Shown piece after piece: positions 4,427 through 8,602 of a DNA stretch of 8,602 bases. Location: positions 1-8,602 of the forward strand of contig JAITHY010000183.1 of the NCBI GenBank assembly GCA_031279715.1. The letters run 5' to 3'. The position numbers were made by a program, and so were the translations under genes. The notes beneath the pieces are model-generated. The model saw nothing but the letters and a program-made list of their open reading frames with translations, searched no databases and was not told the DNA's origin. Position 1 is the first letter of the stretch. Every line of letters starts with the position of its first letter. This DNA comes from Verrucomicrobiales bacterium (GTDB taxonomy: Bacteria > Verrucomicrobiota > Verrucomicrobiia > Methylacidiphilales > JAAUTS01).

Positions 4427-5544
4427 AAAACGGCATCGGTTTGATGAAAAAATCGACGTGGACATCCGCGCTCGACCTCGACTATCTCGACGAAACGTCA
4501 GCGGTGAAAAACCAAAAACGGCAGGTTGAGATTGGCAAAAAGTTGAAACAGTTCAACGACTATGCCACCAAAGAGGCCGAGTTTGGACGTCTGTACATCG
4601 GCGGATTTTTCAATCAAATCGTGTCGGAAAATCTCGACGGCAGCCACACGTCCACGAGCAAGCTGGACAAGGAAGTTTTGAAAATGCGGACGCATCGGGC
4701 ATGGTTGACGCACCTCGAAGCGCACGGCACGCCGCGTGGTATTTTGCAGCATCGTTTCGTTGTTTCCATGTCGAAGAAACAGCACGACCAACTGGTCGCC
4801 CATGGACTGAATCCCGAAACATTTTTGCATGACCAAATCCGCAAATCCATGACCAAATTCCGCGAGCAATTCCACCGCGACGACTCCATTGGTTACGCCT
4901 ACGGCATCCACCATGACACCGGAAATTTGCACGCGCATATCGCGTTGTGCCCGCGCACGAAGAAGGGCAAGTACGTCGGCTTCAGCGCACAGTTGAAAGG
5001 CAAAAAATCCGCGTCCGGCCACAAGAACCAGATGAAGTTCATGAAAGATTTTTTCAGGCGTGAGAATCAGCGGATGACAGAAAATTTTGTCGACGCCGGC
5101 GCGGTCGAGAAATACCTTCACCAGCTTCAACAAAAGCCGAACGCCGAGCATTATTTTTTCATGAGGAAGCAGCAACCGCCGCCGCTGACGCTCACGCAAA
5201 ACGGTTATTTCATCAATCCGCAGTATCAGGAATTGGTGACCATGCACAGCAAATTGAAGTCGCTGAACGCTGACATTCAGCAGGTGCGCCGCGAGATGCC
5301 GGGCGGTTTTTTCCGGGCGTTTGCCGCCTCGCTGCTGGGCATCCGCAAGCGGACGGCGCGTCGTTCGCTACGGCAAGACCAGTGGGGCAGCTACCGCGAA
5401 ATCAAGAGGCTTCAGAAGGATTTTTTTCAGCTCAGAAAACAATACTTGCGGGCGCACTCCCGCTATTACCGACCCAAGGCTTATGGCAATCAAACTACAG
5501 GAAATCGAAACCGAGTCCGTCGGCGAGAAGGACACCAACTCTAG
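4423..5544 (+). CDS. Relaxase (MobA/TraI-like, probable MOBP type)
   Basis: The 373-residue protein would nick one strand at oriT, stay bound to the 5' end and pilot it to a recipient. The decisive motif is HHDTGNLHAHIAL at residues 163-175. H163, H170 and H172 are the metal-binding histidine triad in the HxDTxNLHxH form of MOBP relaxases. Upstream, HRFVVSMSKKQHDQL and FLHDQIRKSMTKFREQF match the strand and helix before the triad in other mobilisation nucleases. The catalytic tyrosine is not certain: Y20, Y47 and Y58, approximately, are candidates. The motif lies later than in RP4 TraI because about 100 extra residues precede it. The C-terminal third is charged, helical and basic (RKRTARRSLRQDQW), without a helicase domain. 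It overlaps the RHH gene by 4 bases and the next gene by 62. An internal ATG at 4444 is an alternative start. Confidence 0.85.
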   Translation: MKNGIGLMKKSTWTSALDLDYLDETSAVKNQKRQVEIGKKLKQFNDYATKEAEFGRLYIGGFFNQIVSENLDGSHTSTSKLDKEVLKMRTHRAWLTHLEAHGTPRGILQHRFVVSMSKKQHDQLVAHGLNPETFLHDQIRKSMTKFREQFHRDDSIGYAYGIHHDTGNLHAHIALCPRTKKGKYVGFSAQLKGKKSASGHKNQMKFMKDFFRRENQRMTENFVDAGAVEKYLHQLQQKPNAEHYFFMRKQQPPPLTLTQNGYFINPQYQELVTMHSKLKSLNADIQQVRREMPGGFFRAFAASLLGIRKRTARRSLRQDQWGSYREIKRLQKDFFQLRKQYLRAHSRYYRPKAYGNQTTGNRNRVRRREGHQL

Positions 5545-5761
5545 AGGCTGGAAGCTCTGCATCGAGTTCGGATTTCGTCCGGACGACGTGGACGGCTTCC
5601 AGTTTTGCGAGGCAAAGGATGCGGGAGAAATCACCATTCCGGCGCTGACGCGGGTGTTTTTCAAGGGCTACACAACCGAGGTGCCCGACGAGGAAAAGGT
5701 GTTGTTTGAGTTTTTGAAGACGGAGAAAAATTTGAATCATTATGAACCGGATATTGTGTAA
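5483..5761 (+). CDS. Hypothetical acidic 92-residue protein between relaxase and coupling protein
   Basis: I do not recognise this protein. I chose ATG 5483 (MAIKLQEIETESVGEKD) because upstream in-frame codons to 5321 give only a basic shadow of the relaxase gene. AAGG three bases before the ATG is a weak site, so coupling to relaxase translation is likely, and the two overlap by 62 bases. The product is acidic and appears mostly beta (GWKLCIEFGFRPDDVDGFQF, then EITIPALTRVFFKGYTTEV), ending in a short helix (EEKVLFEFLKTEKNL). It has two cysteines without a metal-site pattern, and no signal peptide or membrane helix. It overlaps the coupling-protein start by 20 bases. Position suggests a helper of the relaxosome or of the coupling protein, but this is inference only. 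Confidence 0.7.
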   Translation: MAIKLQEIETESVGEKDTNSRGWKLCIEFGFRPDDVDGFQFCEAKDAGEITIPALTRVFFKGYTTEVPDEEKVLFEFLKTEKNLNHYEPDIV

Positions 5762-7229
5762 CTTGGTTCTGACCATCGTCAGCGGCGCGGTTTATTTCTT
5801 AATCCGCGACGCCTTCCCGTGGCCGTACAAAGCCGTGGAATGGTTGTTCTTCATCCTCAGCGTGTGGAGCGCGGCGCTGACTGTCAGCGCCATCATCCCC
5901 GGCAAGCCAAGGCCGGCTGTCGTGGTGCTGAACGGCATCACGTGGACGATGGAGGATTTTGTTCGCGGCTGGTTAATCACCGGCAATACCGGTTCAGGCA
6001 AGACCGCCGCCGGCATCAATACCATCACCTCTCAGCTCTTCCAGCGCGTGAAAAATTTTGGCGCGGTTTGCCTCGACCAAAAGGGGCTGTACTGGGAAAT
6101 TTTGGTGGACATGGCCGCCAAGTTTGGCCGGTCGGACGATTTGATTTTGCTGCAAGTCAAGCCGCCTGACACAACGGACGACTGGAAACCGAAGCACACC
6201 GTCAATATCACCGGCAACCCGGGCGTGCCGACGTCCACCTACGCGAAAACCATTGTGGACACCGCGTCGTCGCTGACGGGCAAATCAAGCAATCCGTTTT
6301 TCGTCACCAAGGCGCAGTTGGGCATTGAGCTGGCGTTCAACATTCTCCGGCACTTGGAATACGAATGCACCATCCCCAACGCCTACGACTTGATTTTCAA
6401 ACCGCACATTGCCGACCACATGATGAAGCAACTCGGCCGCAAATTTGACCCGCGCAGTCAGGAGCTTTTGGTTGAGTTGCGGGACAATTTTTTAGGCCAG
6501 CCGGCGGAACAACTCGGCGGCGTCACCGCCACCATCCAGAACTACCTGGCGTATTTTCTGAATCCCGAAATCGCCGATATTTTTTGCGCCGACGAGCCAA
6601 CTTTCGACATCCGCGACATCGACAAAGGTCGCATCGTTTGTATCGCCATGCCGCAGAAGTATCAGACCGAACGGTTGTACATCAACACCGTTTTGAAATT
6701 GTCCTTCTACTTCCACGCCCTGTGCCGTTTCGACAAGCCGGCTGACGTTCGCAAGCAGGACAATTTGATTGTGCTGTTCGCCGACGAGGGGCAGGAAATC
6801 ATCACCGGCGCGGAGTCCGCGTTCGCCGACCACCGCGCCGCCGGCGTCATCCGCGAAGCGCGCGCGACCATCGTGCTGGCGACCCAAGCCTACACGTCCA
6901 TTTTGGGCGCGTTGGAAAAGAAATACGCCGACGTGCTGATGCTCAACTTGTCGAACGAATTGATTTTCCAAGTTGCCAACGACGACTCGGCCAAAATCGC
7001 CTCAAAGAATATCGGCGAGCGCAGGAAGCAGGAAGAGAGTTGGGGCAGTTCCGGTGGTCGCTTCAACTACAACTACAAAAACGAAACCAAGCCGTGGTTC
7101 GAGCCGTTTGAACTGCGTGCGTTCAAAAAATTTCACTGTGTCATCCGGCACTGCGAAAAAAAATGGAAGAAAACCATTCTGCCACCTCTGGATTCTCATG
7201 GTGAGATTCCAGAGTGGTATGAAAACTAG
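5742..7229 (+). CDS. Type IV coupling protein (VirD4/TraG-like ATPase)
   Basis: The 495-residue inner-membrane ATPase would link the relaxase-DNA complex to a type IV secretion channel and pump DNA. Two hydrophobic helices lie at about residues 8-22 and 33-52, giving the usual membrane anchor with a short periplasmic loop. The cytoplasmic ATPase domain has Walker A GNTGSGKT (81-88), Walker B LIVLFADE (342-349) and the sensor-like ATIVLATQ (T381, Q382). The segment VCLDQKGLYWEIL after Walker A corresponds to the conserved DxKG of the family. The tail (KKTILPPLDSHGEIPEWYEN) is short and lacks a large substrate-recognition domain, so length is below that of TraD and close to compact VirD4 forms. 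Its presence with a relaxase suggests self-transfer or mobilisation with a dedicated coupling step. Channel genes are not in the window. Confidence 0.9.
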   Translation: MNRILCNLVLTIVSGAVYFLIRDAFPWPYKAVEWLFFILSVWSAALTVSAIIPGKPRPAVVVLNGITWTMEDFVRGWLITGNTGSGKTAAGINTITSQLFQRVKNFGAVCLDQKGLYWEILVDMAAKFGRSDDLILLQVKPPDTTDDWKPKHTVNITGNPGVPTSTYAKTIVDTASSLTGKSSNPFFVTKAQLGIELAFNILRHLEYECTIPNAYDLIFKPHIADHMMKQLGRKFDPRSQELLVELRDNFLGQPAEQLGGVTATIQNYLAYFLNPEIADIFCADEPTFDIRDIDKGRIVCIAMPQKYQTERLYINTVLKLSFYFHALCRFDKPADVRKQDNLIVLFADEGQEIITGAESAFADHRAAGVIREARATIVLATQAYTSILGALEKKYADVLMLNLSNELIFQVANDDSAKIASKNIGERRKQEESWGSSGGRFNYNYKNETKPWFEPFELRAFKKFHCVIRHCEKKWKKTILPPLDSHGEIPEWYEN

Positions 7230-7242
7230 AAAGACAACCAGT

Positions 7243-8571
7243 ATGAAAAAGTACATGATAATGACGGGGCTGCTAATGGCAGCCATAACGACGACAAGTT
7301 TTGCGCAGCGATTGCAAAGTTTTGTCATTGATTCGGTTGCCTCTCAAGGTCCCGGCGGGCGTCTGGAATTTACAATAACATTGAGCAAAACTCAATTGGT
7401 GATGTTGTTTGCAAGCCACTATTCATCTCATGGCTCTGGTGACTTCATCTCCACCCACTTTGACATTGACGGCACAAATTATGGACATTATGCCACACAG
7501 ACTACCCCGCCAGATGGGTCGGGCGGTCCACGCCCTCACAGTGGCAGCGGTTATTATTTCCTTGAATTAGCCGCAGGTAATCACACTGTCAAAATCGCGA
7601 CTGACAATGGCGTTGTAACAATTCCTGATTATAGTGGGAGTGGTTTTATTACAATTCGTGGTGGCAGGGGCGAAATATTTGCCATAGAATTGGGTGAATC
7701 TGCCGGCGGATTAAGTCAGGCAGATTTGGCAGCCTTGGAAACCAGCTTGCGACAAGCCATTGCCGCTGGTGACAGCGCCACCGCCACAGCCACTAACAAT
7801 GCCCTCACGACCTATCAGTCACAAGTGCAAATCACGGTCAATAACTTGCAAAGTCAAATTGATGCCCTGAATACCAACAAAGATGCGCTGGCGGCTCAAA
7901 TTGCCGACTTGGAACAACAAAGTGACTCCCAGTCCGCATTACTGGAACAATTACAACAAAGCCTCGCGACAACGCAACAGGACTTGTCCGCGCTAACAAC
8001 GAATATGGCAAACTTATCCGCGTTACTGACCGGTCTGACTGACCGCGTCGCCACCAACGAACAGGCCATTGCCAATTTGCAAAACAGCCTGACATTAGTC
8101 AACAATCAACTAATAGCCTACGGCTTGCGCCTGGACGCGCATGGCGCGTTGCTTGATCAGTTGGGCATACGCCTAGACGAGCATGGTAATTTACTGGACA
8201 CGCATGGCAATCTATTGGACGAGCATGGTGCGTTGCTCAGCCAATTAGGAGTGCGTCTGGACGCTCATGACAATTTGCTGGACTCCCACGGCAACTTGAT
8301 TGCCAGATTAACCACACAACTGAAAAGGCAACAACAAAAACTTGAGCGTACGACAGATTTAGCTTGGGCTGGTGTCGGCTTGGGCAACACTGGCGTAATA
8401 ATGACTGCTGGTGCGTTAATCGCGGGTGAAGAGGATCCGAATGCCGCGCTCGGCACCGCCCGGTCAAAAACACAAGCCAGACCCGGTTACAATAAGACAA
8501 CTGCAACTAAAAGTTCGGCCACTGCCAGAGGCGGCAACAATTACCAAAGCAAACTGAGCGGTCAAAAATAG
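7243..8571 (+). CDS. Probably exported coiled-coil protein with heptad repeats
   Basis: The 442-residue protein is not a family I can name. ATG 7243 gives a typical signal peptide: basic MKKYMIM, hydrophobic GLLMAAITTT, and probable cleavage after SFA near residue 21. An in-frame ATG at 7219 would only lengthen the n-region. Residues 22-155 are beta- and glycine-rich, without cysteine. Residues 157-296 are a Gln/Asn/Ala-rich coiled coil (LQSQIDALNTNKDALAAQI and similar), 297-352 are eight uninterrupted heptads of the form LDxHGxL, 373-395 is a hydrophobic glycine-rich segment (AWAGVGLGNTGVIMTAGALI), and 396-442 is a basic, S/T/G-rich tail. It starts 13 bases after the coupling-protein stop, so it may be the last gene of the operon. 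Base composition is visibly more AT-rich, and the GCTGACG heptamer is absent. A cell-surface fibre, adhesin or transfer-associated stalk would fit, but this is unproven. Confidence 0.75.
   Translation: MKKYMIMTGLLMAAITTTSFAQRLQSFVIDSVASQGPGGRLEFTITLSKTQLVMLFASHYSSHGSGDFISTHFDIDGTNYGHYATQTTPPDGSGGPRPHSGSGYYFLELAAGNHTVKIATDNGVVTIPDYSGSGFITIRGGRGEIFAIELGESAGGLSQADLAALETSLRQAIAAGDSATATATNNALTTYQSQVQITVNNLQSQIDALNTNKDALAAQIADLEQQSDSQSALLEQLQQSLATTQQDLSALTTNMANLSALLTGLTDRVATNEQAIANLQNSLTLVNNQLIAYGLRLDAHGALLDQLGIRLDEHGNLLDTHGNLLDEHGALLSQLGVRLDAHDNLLDSHGNLIARLTTQLKRQQQKLERTTDLAWAGVGLGNTGVIMTAGALIAGEEDPNAALGTARSKTQARPGYNKTTATKSSATARGGNNYQSKLSGQK
8131..8298 (+). repeat. 84-nt (28-residue) tandem duplication of heptad coding repeats
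   Basis: Eight consecutive 21-nt heptads group into two 28-residue units, 8131-8214 and 8215-8298. Each unit has the order LD-type, L-QLG-R, LD-type, LD-H-GNL. Compare LDAHGAL LDQLGIR with LDEHGAL LSQLGVR, and LDEHGNL LDTHGNL with LDAHDNL LDSHGNL. The units differ mostly at third codon positions and at a few residues, so the duplication is not recent. Confidence 0.85.
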
Positions 8572-8602
8572 TCCATTGCCACAACACTACTGTCAGCGAT
8601 AA

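Larger units (their letters stand above)
1146..8602 (+). mobile_element. Candidate integrated conjugative or mobilisable element, left part
   Basis: From the tRNA-Phe gene onward every gene is on the + strand and of mobile-element type: replication-like winged-helix protein, Toprim primase-like protein, oriT-like region, RHH accessory protein, relaxase and VirD4-type coupling protein. Overlapping starts and stops tie the mobilisation genes into one operon. The left boundary is placed at the 3' end of the tRNA by analogy with known tRNA-integrating elements. It is not shown by a direct repeat. No integrase, second attachment site or type IV secretion structural gene is present, so the right end and the class (ICE, IME or integrated plasmid) are undetermined. 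Occurrence of the GCTGACG heptamer on both sides of the tRNA suggests long residence in this lineage. Confidence 0.6.

Noticed and set aside
4498..5247. Minus-strand ORF of 249 codons opposite the relaxase
   Set aside because: It is a shadow of the relaxase, whose histidine motif and overlaps with neighbours fix the + strand as coding.
6973..7242. Upstream in-frame extension of the coiled-coil gene
   Set aside because: The extension overlaps the coupling-protein 3' end and gives a basic shadow sequence, while a signal peptide begins at 7243.

Overview
The window joins a short chromosomal segment to a mobilisation/conjugation module, with a tRNA gene at the boundary. The organism looks like a moderately GC-rich Gram-negative bacterium. 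A verrucomicrobial host is my guess from the general feel of the proteins, and no marker gene proves it.

Layout. (1) 1-975, chromosome: the 3' part of an AhpC/TSA-type peroxiredoxin (+) runs into a convergent trmB (tRNA m7G46 methyltransferase, - strand). Their stop codons share TTATAA. (2) 1073-1145: tRNA-Phe(GAA), a plausible integration point. (3) 1299-2767: replication-type genes. A winged-helix DNA-binding protein is followed in the +1 frame by an ORF that resembles the missing C-terminal half of the same kind of protein. The junction lies in two copies of the palindrome AGGACAT-cc-ATGTCCT followed by AT-rich DNA, which looks like a plasmid or phage origin or an autoregulatory operator. 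A small ORF overlaps the 3' end. (4) 2743-3765: DUF3991/Toprim protein, primase-like. (5) 3766-4210: a highly structured region without a convincing gene. Its right half carries four hairpins and, between the second and third, a minus-strand TATCCTG|T that matches the IncP/MOBP nick consensus. I read this as oriT. (6) 4211-7229: tightly overlapping mobilisation operon of ribbon-helix-helix accessory protein, relaxase with an HxDTxNLHxH motif, a 92-residue unknown protein and a VirD4/TraG-like coupling ATPase. (7) 7243-8571: a probably exported coiled-coil protein with perfect heptads and a terminal hydrophobic segment, of different base composition.

How it works together (inference). The relaxase, helped by the RHH protein, would nick oriT on the minus strand. 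The transferred strand would lead with the primase-like and replication genes, and the relaxase and coupling-protein genes would enter last. The coupling protein would pass the complex to a type IV secretion channel. No channel genes, integrase or second attachment site are inside the window, so this is either the left part of an ICE or a mobilisable element that borrows a channel.

A separate layer of signal is the heptamer GCTGACG/CGTCAGC. By hand I count 26 copies, in both orientations and several reading frames, against about one or two expected. It occurs in chromosomal and element genes alike but is missing from the first replication gene and from the terminal coiled-coil gene.
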